A stretch of 64,000 nucleotides of DNA, taken from NCBI GenBank assembly GCA_905221605.1, contig CAJNDS010002252.1:374501-438500 (forward strand), written 5' to 3'. This DNA comes from Symbiodinium natans. Lineage: Eukaryota; Sar; Dinophyceae; Suessiales; Symbiodiniaceae. Shown here one piece after another: positions 1-12,400 of this stretch (position 1 is its first letter; every line of letters starts with the position of its first letter). The notes under the pieces are model-generated. The model was not told the DNA's origin and did not search any database. It saw only the letters and a program-made list of their open reading frames with translations. A program made the translations under genes and the position numbers.

Positions 1-273
1 AGGGTTTGGGGTTTGGGGTTTAGGGTTTGGGGTTTTGGGTTTGGGGTTTGGGGTTTAGGGTTTAGGGCTTATAAGGTTCGGGGTTCATAAGGTTTAGGGT
101 TTAATTAGGGCCCACCTCCCTAGGTCGCTAACAATCCTCAACCCTAAGACCTAAACCCTAAACCCTATACACACATACATACCTACATGCATACATACAT
201 ACATGCATACATGCATACTGTATATATGTAACCTTAGTAAGCCCCTGAGGCCCAAACCCGATTTGCTTCTGAG

Positions 274-342
274 GAGATCGGCTTCTTTGACACCACGCAG
301 ACCGGTGAGTTGACTTCTCGTATGACGCAAGACTGCCAGCAG
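274..342 (+). CDS. ABC transporter exon: first coupling region (EIGFFDTTQTGEL)
   Basis: Reads EIGFFDTTQTGELTSRMTQD then CQQ, the conserved intracellular loop of ABCB membrane domains. Acceptor gag|gag, donor cag|gttgc. 69 nt, phase 0 to 0, joining cleanly to the next exon. Earlier exons lie upstream of the window. Confidence 0.85.
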
Positions 343-3300
343 GTTGCTTGGGGATGTGCATTTGATGTCTTGGGGGTTCCCTAGACCCTAATTAAACCCT
401 ACACCCTAAACCCTAAACCTTAAACCCAAAACCCTGTGTTAGAGGCCTCTCGTGGTCCTCATGTACTTGCTCCTCGTTAAACTCAAGCCCCAAGCCCTGA
501 ACGCCAACCCCAAGCTCTGAACCCTTAACCCTACCACCGCCTATGAGCCCCGCAACCTTATGAAGCCTAAACCCTAAGCGCCCTAAACCCTATGAAGCCT
601 AAACCCTATGAAGCCTAAACCCTAAACCCTAAACCCTAAACCCTAAACCCTAAGACTCCAACCGGCAAGGTGGTCGACCAAGTTTACCTGAACGTGAACG
701 TGTTCCTGCGGACGTTGGTGTCCATCATCACCACCCTGGCTTCCCGGACTCACCCGGTGCTTTCGTGATTAGGGATTAGGGTTTAGGGTTTATAAGGGTT
801 TCGGGTTTAGGGCTTATAGGGCTTATAGGGCTTATAGGGCTTATAGGGTTTATAGGGTTTATAGGGTTTATAGGGGTGCTTTCGTGATTCAGGGTTTAGC
901 GTTTAGGGTTCATGGTTTAGGGCTTAGGGTTTAGGGTTCAGGGTTTAGGGCTTGGGTTTAGGGCAAGGGCTAAATGTCTAGGTTTCAGGAGGGTTTGGGG
1001 TGTTGGAGGCCAAGGGGCCAAAATAGCAAAATGCGACTTCTACGTGGCCTTTGGCTTTTCGTTTCTGGCAGACTAAGCCCCCCCCGACCTGCGTAAACAA
1101 AACCGATGTGTGTTTCCCAATACCCCTAAACCCTAAACCCTAAACCCTAAACCCTAAACCCTAAACCTTAAACCCTCTAGAACCATCAACTCAAAACCTC
1201 AAAACCACAAACCTTCCTCAGCTGAGCCACTTCCGGTGCCGCCTACTCAGCATCATCATTTTTTCGTGCTCGAAACTCAAACAGCATTAGGCAGCCAACT
1301 TTAAAGTCAACAACATCAACAAATTCAGGTGGCAGAGGCCTGTTTGCGCTAAGGACATCTTAAGCCCTTAACTTAGCTTTTAAACCTGGCCCCTAAACCC
1401 GAAACCCTAAACCCTAAACCCTAAATCGCTGTTAGGGTTCCAGGATCTCAGGTGTTCTCATGGGCCTTTGCAGGGTTGAGGAGCCCACTTTAGTCCTGCA
1501 TTTATGGGGTTGGGGCTTTTAGGGTTTGGAATTTTAGGGCTATGACGGTTTAGGGTTGGTTGTGCTGAAATTCCCCCAGCCTCCCCGGCCCCCTCCGCCA
1601 TATGGTTGCTTAAGGCTTAGAGGAGTTTAGGCGTTTAGGTTCATGCTAGCTTGTGACAGGGTCAGGGGTGGAGTTGTCGGGGCTCAGAGTCTGGCTAGGG
1701 TTTCGGGTGTGGGGTGCAAAGTGTACCCTAAACCCTAAACCCTAAACCCTAAACCCTAAACCCTAAACCCTAAACCCTAAACCCTAAACCCTAAACCCTA
1801 AACCCTAAACTCAAGGCCTTCATGTTCTCCATCACCACCCCCCTCACCCTGGTGGCCTTCGTGTCCGTTCCGGTGGTGGTGGTCATCTCCATGAAGTATG
1901 GGAAGATCATGCAACTTGGAGCACTGGGCATGGGGGCTTAGGGTTTAGGGGTTTAGGGGTTTAGGGGTTTGGGGTTTAGGGTTTGGGGTTTTGGGGTTTG
2001 GGGTTTATTAGGGCTTATTAGGGTTTATTAGGGTTTATTAGGGTTTATTAGGGTTTATTAGGGTTTATTAGGGTTTAGGTGCAAGCCCGAGAACCCATAG
2101 CACCCCACTGAGAGCAATAGCACCGTTTGAAATGCACTTCGTCTGCGAGGGGGCCGAACTCATTCAGATTAGAACCCTCCGATAAAGGCTAAACCCTAAA
2201 CCCTAAACCCTAAACCCTAGACCCTAAACCCTAAACCCTAAACCCTAAACCCGCCCTGCTATTTGGCAGGGCCCCCTCTGCGGATGTTTTCCCTAAGCCC
2301 TCAGCTGACCTGGTTGCGGGCTTCTCGACTGAAGACCAAGGGACCAAAGGAGGGACCCTTACAAGGGACCATAGGGGCTACATTAGGGCTACTGAGGAAT
2401 AAGGGTATGTATATATATATATATATATTTATTTATTTATTTATTTATGTATATATTTATTTATTTGTTTATTTATTTATTTTTTTATATGGCAAATCTA
2501 GGGGTTATACAAGGGTTATACAGGGAATCAGATGAAGGGTCCCTTCTAGGAACCGGGCTGCTCATAGCTTGAGATGTCGGTGCAGCCTGCAGAATCTGGG
2601 AATTCTCTTTGTGGGATTATCTCTGCGTACTTTCTGGGAATACCCGGAGAGTTACAGGAGTGCCCGGCAAAGAGCCCCTGTAGCCCCAGAGAGGATTATG
2701 CCTGGAGAGTGCCTGGAGTGCCTAGAGGCCGCAACGTTTGTTTGGGCTGTTTATGCTCGAAAGAGCACAAAGAGACCCTAAACCCTAAACCCTAAACCCT
2801 AAACCCTAAACCCTAAACCCTAAACCCACCAGGAAGGACCTGAGCACCCGCACGCAGAAAGCCTTGGCTGACGCCAATGCTGTGGCGGATGAGAACTTGG
2901 CGAACATGCCCACCATCAGCGGCCTGGCAGCCCTTGGAGCTCCCCCTAAACCCTAAACCCTAAACCCCAAACCCTAAACCCTAAACCCTAAACCCTAAAC
3001 CCTGGGTTTCATCATTGAGGTGCCCTGAACTCTGAGGGGTTTCCGCCATTAATGGAGGCACCAAAAAGGGACGCATGGTTCGATCGACCTCATCTACTCA
3101 TTGACATGTTGACAGGCAGGCTGAGCGTTTGGGGCTTCTAGGCTTTAAACCCTAAGCCCGAAAACCTAAACCCTAAACCCTAAACCCTGAGCCCTGAAGC
3201 CTGAACTCGAGGTGGCAGTCTACACCCTAAGGCCCAAACTCCAAAGGTCGAAAAGGTTTCGGGGGGTCCTTGTGTGGAGGAATCCGGTGACCTTCGGCTA

Positions 3301-5730
3301 CTTCAAAATGCCCAAAACCCTAAACCTAAACTGTTGAACTCTCCCCTCTGTGCCCTAACCTCAAGTCACCCGCTTCAGTTGGGTTTAGCTTAGTACCAGT
3401 AGCATTTTGGGATAAACTACACAACCTAGCTTGGGGGTGAGGGTCAAAGTGCCAGACAGGGTTGAGGGGTTTAGGAGTTTAGGGTTTTGGGCTCAGTGAT
3501 TTAGGGGTTTAGGGGTTAGGGTTTCAGGGGTTTAGGGTTTAGGGTTATGGGTCAGCCCAGAACTCTGAACCCTGAGCTCCTCACCTCCAAATCTACTCGC
3601 TCCTACGCAAACAAAACTAGCCACGTCTTACGACCGCACGACCCGAAACCCTGGGGTCTGGGGTTTAGGGTTTCGGGTTTCGGGGGCTTCATCGGGTCTA
3701 GGGTTTAAGGTGGCTTCGTTCCCCTAAACCCTAAACCCAGCAAGTCACCGCTACCTTCGGCAGAGTGCACCCCGCGGGGGCTTAATGTTGTCGGTTGTTG
3801 GGATCCCTGTAATTAGGAGACGGGCCTAAACCTGATAGGGTTTAGGGAACTCCGTCTACGATGATGTCACGCAGGTCATGGGGTGTGAAAGCATGAACTT
3901 CAAGGCGTGGTTGAATGGCGCCGAGGACGCCGAGATTCTCCAGAAGTTGCTCTCCTACTTCACCCACGACCGTTCCCACATTGACAACAAGCTGTATCGT
4001 GCGGGTGAGTTCAGTAGAAAGTTGAAGCGGATGGAGCAACTCACCACGATGCTCGAGAAGGCCGAGTCCCACATGAAGTAGATGGTCTTCGCCGCTTCGC
4101 CTCCATCGTGAACACCTACGCCAGTCAGTCAAGTGGCAATGTGAAAATCAGCGACATCCAGAAAGACATCGAAGTCAGGATTGCGGTGCTCAAGGCGCGT
4201 GGCAACGATGAGGCGATGTAATGCCGGAGTTTTGCTATGATGATTGTTTAGGGTTTCATACGGTGGTTTGTGCTTTAGGGTTCATGGTCTGCACCCTAGA
4301 TATCCTATAGAAGCCCTAAGCGACATGAATGACAAGATGACAGGGGAGTTGATCTAGATCCTGGACACCAACAAGTAATCAACGAGAAGCTTGGGCAAAC
4401 CCCTGAATCACAGCCCCCTTGAGGTGTGCCAACTAAAATCTACGAATGTTGACAAACAGTGGCAATATTAGTCATATTAGCAGTATTAGTAATGTCAACA
4501 GGAACCTCATAATGGACCATGATGTTAGAGAGCTTGCTACTACTACGCCAAGCAGAGGAAGCTTCGCAGCGGAGACGTTGGAAAACCGCCGGTTCTTCAT
4601 TGCCATGGAGGGCTTCAGGCCTGGTGGAGGGTTGAGGGTTCAGGGTTTTAAGGTTTAGGGTTTAGGGAGTTTAGGGTTTGGGATTTAGGGTTTAGGGCTC
4701 GGGGTTGCGAAGTTCTTCCGGTCGCTACATCATAGTTCCCTCCTGGGACGTCCTGCTAGCATCAATACGGAGCATATAGTTGCCTCAGAAAGGCGCCATC
4801 TCTCATTACACTACAGTACCCCAACTGCTTTGGTTACGCAGTCCTCAAGCCATTCCAAACACCTGGAGCCCTTGCAATCCGATCACCTTCCTAGGTCCTA
4901 CTGCCTGAAAAACACTATGCACCCCTGTAGAACCCGCACGCATACCTCATAGTCCTCCGGCATGCGCCCCCATCAAATAAGGAAGATCCCCTAAACACGC
5001 CCCTCCTTTAGCTCCCCTAAACTGAATCCTACATCCTAAGACTCTAAACTCTAAACCCCTCAAGCCCAAACCCTAAGCCCTAAAGTCCCCAAACCCTAAA
5101 ACCTTGAATCCCTAAACCCTCAACCCTAAACCCTTAAATCCCTAACCCCTCGGCCCTAAAGCCCCCCTAGGAAGCTCATCAACCGGCGCGCTGCCTTCTA
5201 CCTGGTCTACCTGAGCTCGGCCACAATGCTTCCCCAGGCGTGGCTTCCTGCAGGCTTAGGGTGTTTAGGGTTTAGGGGTGTAGGGGTTTAGGGGTTTAGG
5301 GCTTATAGGGTTTAGGATTCAGGGTTAGGGCCATAATCCCAACTAAGGCACGACTTCTTGAGCTGCTTTAGACGAGCTTTGGTGTTACGAGTTTAGGGTC
5401 AAGGGCCGTATCCTCCCCAACTAACGCTTCATGGGTTTCCGGCCGATTGCTATACAGAAGTCTTTTAGACGCGCCGAACTGTAGGCCCGAAACCCTTCTC
5501 CTTGAGACCCATGACCCCAACACCAATTTTCCATACTAATATGGGGTTAACGAAAATAGGGATCCCCAATATAGATCCTCAAATGGCAGGATCCTCCCTC
5601 AGAATGAGGACCCCAAAAAGGTACCCCCTCAAGTCGGCAACCCAACAGTCTAAACCCCAAGCCCTAAACCCTAACCCCCCAAATAGGAGGATCCCCTTGT
5701 AATAAGGACCCCCAAGAAGGTACCCCCCCT

Positions 5731-5810
<80 letters not shown>

Positions 5811-6426
5811 AACCCTCAACCCTCAACCCTCAACCCTCAAACCTTCAAACCCTCAAACCCTAAACCCTATAAACTTCAGGCCGTGACGGCCCTAGTGCTC
5901 TTCTACGGCGGGAAGCTGGCCATGATGGGGGAGATGCAGGCCAGGGACCCTAAACCCTAAACCCCTAAATCCCTAAACCCTAAACCCTAAACCCCAAACC
6001 CCTAAACCCTAAACCCTAAACCTCAGTGGGGGCAAAAGTTCTGTGGTTATTTATACGCTTTCGGGATGTTTAGGGGTACATGGAGGGTTTAATTAGGGTT
6101 TAGAGTCATAAAGAAGTAGTCAACAGCTAGGGCTCACTGAGGGAGAGGCATGAGAGCACACTTGCTGGAGTTTGCAGAAGAGCTTCGAAGTAATGTGCCT
6201 TGAAGCCTCCCAACCCTCGAAGTCCTTCGACGACGCCGGCGTTTCAGTTCACTGGCTACCCACCTGTCTACCCAATTGCGGCAGTCACAGAATGCTGCAT
6301 GTGTCTGCTTGAGGCGGGCAGTTTGCTGTCCTTCGTGCTGCTTGGCGTGGCGTTATGGGTTTAAGTAGGACGCGCTGTCGTGGCTATCCGCCTGTCCCTG
6401 CAATCTGGATGTGTGTGCGTGTGTCG

Positions 6427-6470
<44 letters not shown>

Positions 6471-9400
6471 CTCTCAGAGTCAATCAGCACACATGCACCA
6501 AAGCTCTTCGCCCCAAGTGAAAGGTCAGGATGGCAGTCATCGGTTTAGTACAATTACCATTCAGGAACAAGGAAAATGGGGCAGCTGCCATTTTTGTGAG
6601 TAGTGCATTCCGTGGGAAGATATCTTAGATACTAGCTTCCGCAGGCCCGCCCGAAGCCCATAAATGCAGGGGTCATGGTCCATGTACTCTGACAGGATAT
6701 ACAATTGAGTTCTCTCAATTAGTACCCTTAATGCCCCCAAAAGGGACCATCATCGAGAGAACTGACCATGCTTAGGGTTTAGGGTTTAGGGCTTGGGGTT
6801 TAAACCCTATCAACCCTCAACCCTAAACTCCACTCTCGGCTCCCACGGTTCAAATTCCATTTTCAGGGCCCCCAGATCCACCCCAGAACGTTTTCAGGGC
6901 AAAGACCTGAAAGGGTTCCGGGTGTAGGGTGTAGCGTCTCGGGTCAAGGGTTTAGGGTTCAGGGTTCCGCTTCCAGGCCTCAAAACTCCAGACGGCATTG
7001 TAATTTCCATGTTGCTATCAAGCCCGGACTCTCCCAGACCTCCTCAGAAGGGGGTTTACGAAAGTAGGCGATGCCCAATACAGATTCAGAAGGACCCCAT
7101 GAAGGTGCCCCCTAATTTCGGAAAAAACCCCAAACCCGAAACACCCTAAAACCCAAAACCTCAAACAGATCCTCAACCCTAAGCCCCAAAACCCTAAATC
7201 CTAATTCAGCCATAACACCCCGAACCCCAAACCCCCGAAACCCTAAATCCTAATCAAGCCATAAACCCTAAAGCCTCAAACAGATCCTAAACCGTAAGCC
7301 CCTAAACCCTAAACCCTAAACCCTAAACCCTAAATACCCTAAAATATCCTCAAAAGAGCCTGAGGTTCTACCTCCAGACCTTGAACAGCAACTTCTCTAC
7401 CCTGGGCGACTTCTACAGCAACATGGTGCAGGAGCCCCCGCTTCAGTTTCGGGTTTAGGGTTAGGGTTTAGGGTTTAGGGTTTAGGGTTTAGGGTTTAGG
7501 GTTTAGGGTTTAGGGTTTAGGGTTTAGGGTTTAGGGTTTAGGGTTTAGGGTTTAGGGTTTAGGGTTTAGGGTTTAGGGTTTAGGGTTTAGGGTCCTGATC
7601 TAGGGTTTAGGGTTTAGGGTTTAATTAGGGTTTAGGTTTCAGGGTCCGGGTTTAGGGTTTAGGGTTTAGGGTTTAGGGTTCAGGGTTTAGGGCTTACGGT
7701 TTCTGAAGTCTAGCAACCCCTATAAACTCAAAGAGCTCGCTTTACTTTAGGAGCGCACCAAAGACACCATGTGAAAGCCTCATGGAATGCCATCCTTCCA
7801 AAGAACCCGGTAAAAATAGACCCGCGCGCCAGCCCCCAATGTGTCTGTCTATCCGTCTGTCTGTCTACATAGAGTATTCATGTAAGGACAACAGTGGACA
7901 CCTTTGTTCATAAGCTTACACCCAAGAAGCACCTTGTCAACATTATTTGCAAGTTACCTGACAAGCTTCTTCAAAATTCAACTCCCCCGCCCTTTTCCCT
8001 TCAAAAAACAAAAAAACTGGACCCTAAACCCTACACCCTCCAGCGAATATCCTGTCTAAACCCTAAACCCTAAACCCTAAACCCTAAACCCTAAACCCTA
8101 AACCCTAAACCCTAAACCTTCAGCGGGATTTCCTCGGAACAGGCTGTTGGTGCGGCCGTGCGCGTCTTCGAGCTCTGTGAGCGGAAGCCAAGGCACATCT
8201 TGGGAGTTTGGGGTTTAGGGCTTTAACGGGTAACGGGTTTAGGGTTTAGGGTTTAGGGTTTAGGGTTTAGGGCTTAGGGTTTGGGGTTTGGGGGTTAGGA
8301 GGATAGAAGTTCATGGTGTTTAGGGTTTAGGGTCTAGAGGGGGTGTTGAGGAGCAGGGTCTGCCGTCTGGTGGTTTCCAGGAGGGTTGAACGCTTCTGAT
8401 TTTCGGGTGCCTAAAGGCTTCCTGTTTTTGTTATTTATTAATTTTGTTATTTGCTTATGCCTAATTAGATGGTTTCTATCTATATCTATATCTACATTTT
8501 TGTCTACATATCTTTGCAGGTCTGTCTTTTTGGTTTTTTGGGGAGGGGGGAGGGGTTCAGGTTCAGGGCTTCTGGACTTGGGGCGGCTGAAGCCCCCGAG
8601 CGCCCCCATTCCGTGACTCATCCGTAGATGTGCCAATCCCACGTAGGTTTAGGGCTTCGGGTTTAGGATATTCAGGTGTTTAGACTTGCTTTCTCTCTCT
8701 CTATATACATACTTATATATATATATATGTGTGTTTATATTGTTATACTCATGTTAAATAAATACATATACATACACACGCAGGTAAATTTACAGCATTT
8801 AAAGTGGTTGCTTTATAAAAAGGAAAGAAGCCCTCAGCCCCGAAAAGCCGAGGTCGCCGGACATGGATGGCAACTGGGATGACACCCAGGCCTGAGTCCC
8901 GCGGGATTTTGGGGCTTAGGGGCTTAGGGGGCTTAGGGGCTTAGGGCTGACGGTTTAGGGTTTATTTAGGGTTTATTTAGGGTTTATTTAGGGTTGAGGG
9001 TTTATTTGGGGTTTATTTGGGGTTTAGGGTTTAGGGTGTAGGGTTTAGCGGTTAGGGGGTAGGGTTTTGCTTGAAGGTTCTTAGGGGTTAGTTTACCTGG
9101 AGGTTCATGGGTACTTCTACGTAGCGCTAGAATTACCCAAATACAGTTATGATTTATGATTATTTAGTACCCTACTTACACAACTACCCATGGACCTCCA
9201 AGTAGGAGTTTAGGAGTTTCGGGTTTAGGGTTTGGGCTCTGCCGGTTAGGGTTTCTGTGTTTAGGAGGGTTTTCAGTTCTGGGAGGCCCAGTAGAACCTT
9301 CATAGGGTCCCTAAACGCCAAAACCTAAACCCTAAACCTGTCAGGTTTCGGCCACGGGTCTAAGGTTGAGGTTTTAGGATCCCAAGCCCGCCCTCCTGAA

Positions 9401-12400
9401 ACTCTAGGAAACTGGGCCCAAACCCCCTTAGCTCCGAAACCCGAAGGCCTAAACCCTAAAGCTTCTTTATAGGGTTATAGGCTGTGATAGGGTTATAGGG
9501 TTGTGGGGTTCTGGGGTTATAGGGTTTTAGGGTTATAGGGTTCGGGGTAGGGTTTAGGGTTAGGGTTTAGGGCTTAGCGCATCTCAAAGTCCCACAAAGC
9601 CCCGTAACCAGGAGCGCGGCTGGGCGCGTTCGGGCGCCTTGCAGATGAGGGACCGCAAACCGCTGGGACAACTTGGGGTTTAGGGTTTAGGGTTTAGGGT
9701 TTAGGGCTCAGGGCTTAGGGCTCAGGGTTTAGGGTTCCGGGTTTAGGGTGTAGGGTTTAGGGTGATGGCTGCGGGTTGTGGGGTCATGGTTTAGGGCGTA
9801 ATTTAGGGGCCTGAATAATTACAATTTGGTTTTGGGGCTTAGGCTTTGGGGGATATTATACTATATTTATGAAGGGACCATTAAGGGAATATTATTAGCA
9901 ACTATTCCGACCCCCCATAGTAGGTTCCTGCTGGTGCTCTACTGAGGTTCATGGGTACTTATAAGTAGGGTTATAAGTGCCCCAGATGCAGTTATCACTG
10001 AGTTACCCTTCTTCTAAACCTACTTATAAGCACCATGAACCTCCAAGTAGTTCTTAAACCCCCAAAGCCTGAAACCCAAACCCTAGACCTACTTTGCTCG
10101 AGTTCTTTAACTGGGGAGCTTGTGCAACCCGTCAGGGGTTGACCCAGAATACTCTTTCAAGAGCTGGCAGGTTTGACGGCTGTTTTTGGGTTTGGGGTTT
10201 TAGAGGTTTTGGGTTCAGGGTTCAGGGCCTATTTTTGTGAGGATGCCAAAGTGCGTAGTGGGCTATGGTTTGATCTGCGCAGCGCACATGTTTTTCAGTT
10301 TCTTGGCGGATGACGTTTGTTTGGTAGAATGCTCGCTCCTCATACAGATTCCAGACTTATGCTTTTGCAGTGCAGGGTATGGCTGGCTAGAGGACTGCAA
10401 CAAGGTGACTTTGTTTTCTGGTCTGTTTCCTTGTGAGTTGTGGACGCCTCTGGATCTTCCTAGTTCTTGGACGGGAACTACTTACCTCACATAGGCAACG
10501 GAATTCCCAAGTTCCAGGACTTGCACTTCAGCTACCCGGCACGGCCCGATGCCTCTTGCTCGCAGCGCTGGGTGGCGACTGAGGGAATTTTGGCCTTGGC
10601 CACCCAAATAGGACACTTCCGCAAGCGGAGGGTATACTATAGGGGTCGGATGAATACTAGTAGTATTCCCTTCCGGTCCCTTTATTGTTATACTATAACA
10701 ACCCCCAAAACCCTATTCCAAGTACTAAGGACCCTATATCATAAGAGTATGTGGATCCTCAACATTCCAACCTTCTACTAATGTGCAGGCTGCAGAGGAT
10801 TGCTTCAGGTAAGGCCCCTAACCTGAACCTGCCAACCCTGCAAAACTGAACCCCACGCCCTGATGCCCAAATGCTGAGCCCTTGACCCGAAACCCTAAAC
10901 CCCTAAGTCCTGTACACCCCAAGCCCTGCCTGAATCCTGTCGTTATGAATATGTACTCTAAGCCCTAAACCCTAAACCCTAAACCCTAAACCCTAAACCC
11001 TAAACCCTAAACCCTCATTCAAGGCCTTGAACTCTGAGCTTGCAGGTGAAAATCCTGAATGGGCTAAGCCTGGACGTCCCGGCGAGCACAGTGGTTGCCC
11101 TAGTAGGGCCATCAGGCCCCTGGGAGGGGGTTTAGGGTTTGGGGTTTAGGGTTTGGGGTTTGGGGTTTAGGGTTTCGGGTTTAGGGTTTTGGGGTTTAGG
11201 GTTTGGGGTTTAGGGTTTAGGGTTTAGGGTTTAGGGTACAGGTCATTGTGGGTTTCTGCTTCCAAGCTCTACTCCTACCAATGCGCGGCAGCACGCGACA
11301 CGACGGAAGACTGCACCCGATTGGTGGAGCCACAGCACCACTTCTGCATCTAGACGATGCGGCTAGCTGTGACGTAAGGGTCTCCCTAAGCACCCATAAA
11401 ACCTAAACCCGAAACCCTAAACCCTAAGCCCGAAACTCGGCGCACCACAGAAGTATTTCTTGGGGTTTGCGGTTTGTCTTGGGGCCGATAGGCTCCTTTA
11501 GGAAAGCAAGCCCTTGCTTGGCATGCTCAAGAACCTAAACCCTACACCCTACACCCTAAACCCTAAACCCTAAACCCCCTAATTTCACAATCATGGGAAT
11601 AGGGCATCCTTGGAAGAGATCGGGGGGGGGGGGGGGGTGGGGGGGGGATTGTTCACGAACTGCCTCGTCAAAGCCATCATCCCGCTTCCCCGAGCAGGCA
11701 ATGGAAAGAGTACCGTCATCTCCCTTCTCAAGCGGCTGTACCACGTCCAGGACCCCCCCGCCCCCCCCCCCCACCCCGTGGTCGGCATCTGTATGTAGCC
11801 CTAAACCCTAAACCCTAAACCCCAAACGTTTGAGTACCATAAATCACCTTCGGACCCAAAGCTCAACCTTCATGCCCCACGGCGAACTCAGGCCCTATAA
11901 GGGAGTACTTCAAGGTTCATGGGTAGTTGTAAGTCGGGGTGTAAGCGCCGCAAGTTCTGGGGTTTCCGGGTTTAGGTGATCTGTTTATCCGGCCTTTCAA
12001 ATTCTATAAAATCTTGCGCAACTTGAACAGTTCAGTGGCGCGCCCTGGTTGAACGTCAAAGATGTTTGAGCTACTATGGGCTTTAGAGTCTCAATCCTTT
12101 AGGGTGTTCGGGTGCCAGGTCTTAGGTACGTCTTGGGTATCAGGGTTGAGGTCTTTTTCTGTTTCTTCACGTATGCGGGGAGGGGAGGGCGTTTGTTTTG
12201 CGAAGCTTCCGAGTTCTTTGCTTAAGACAGCCCTAAACCTCACGGTGTGGATTCCTAAGAACCCTCCAAGCCTTCTAGGGCAAGCTGCCAAAGATAAATT
12301 ACCCTAAACCGTGAATTCTAAACCATAAACCCTAAACCCTGAGCACAAAACCCTATCTAAGGTGATTGGGGCAGGCATTGGGATTGCATCCTTGGCTTTA

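Noticed and set aside
6355-6603. 82-codon ORF across the (CT)n microsatellite
   Set aside because: The open frame is produced by the dinucleotide run (LSLSLSLS); flanks show no coding character.
11556-11811. Several 62-72-codon ORFs on both strands around 11.6-11.8 kb
   Set aside because: They depend on poly-G/poly-C runs read as Gly/Pro. The only real coding here is the Walker A exon 11698-11750.
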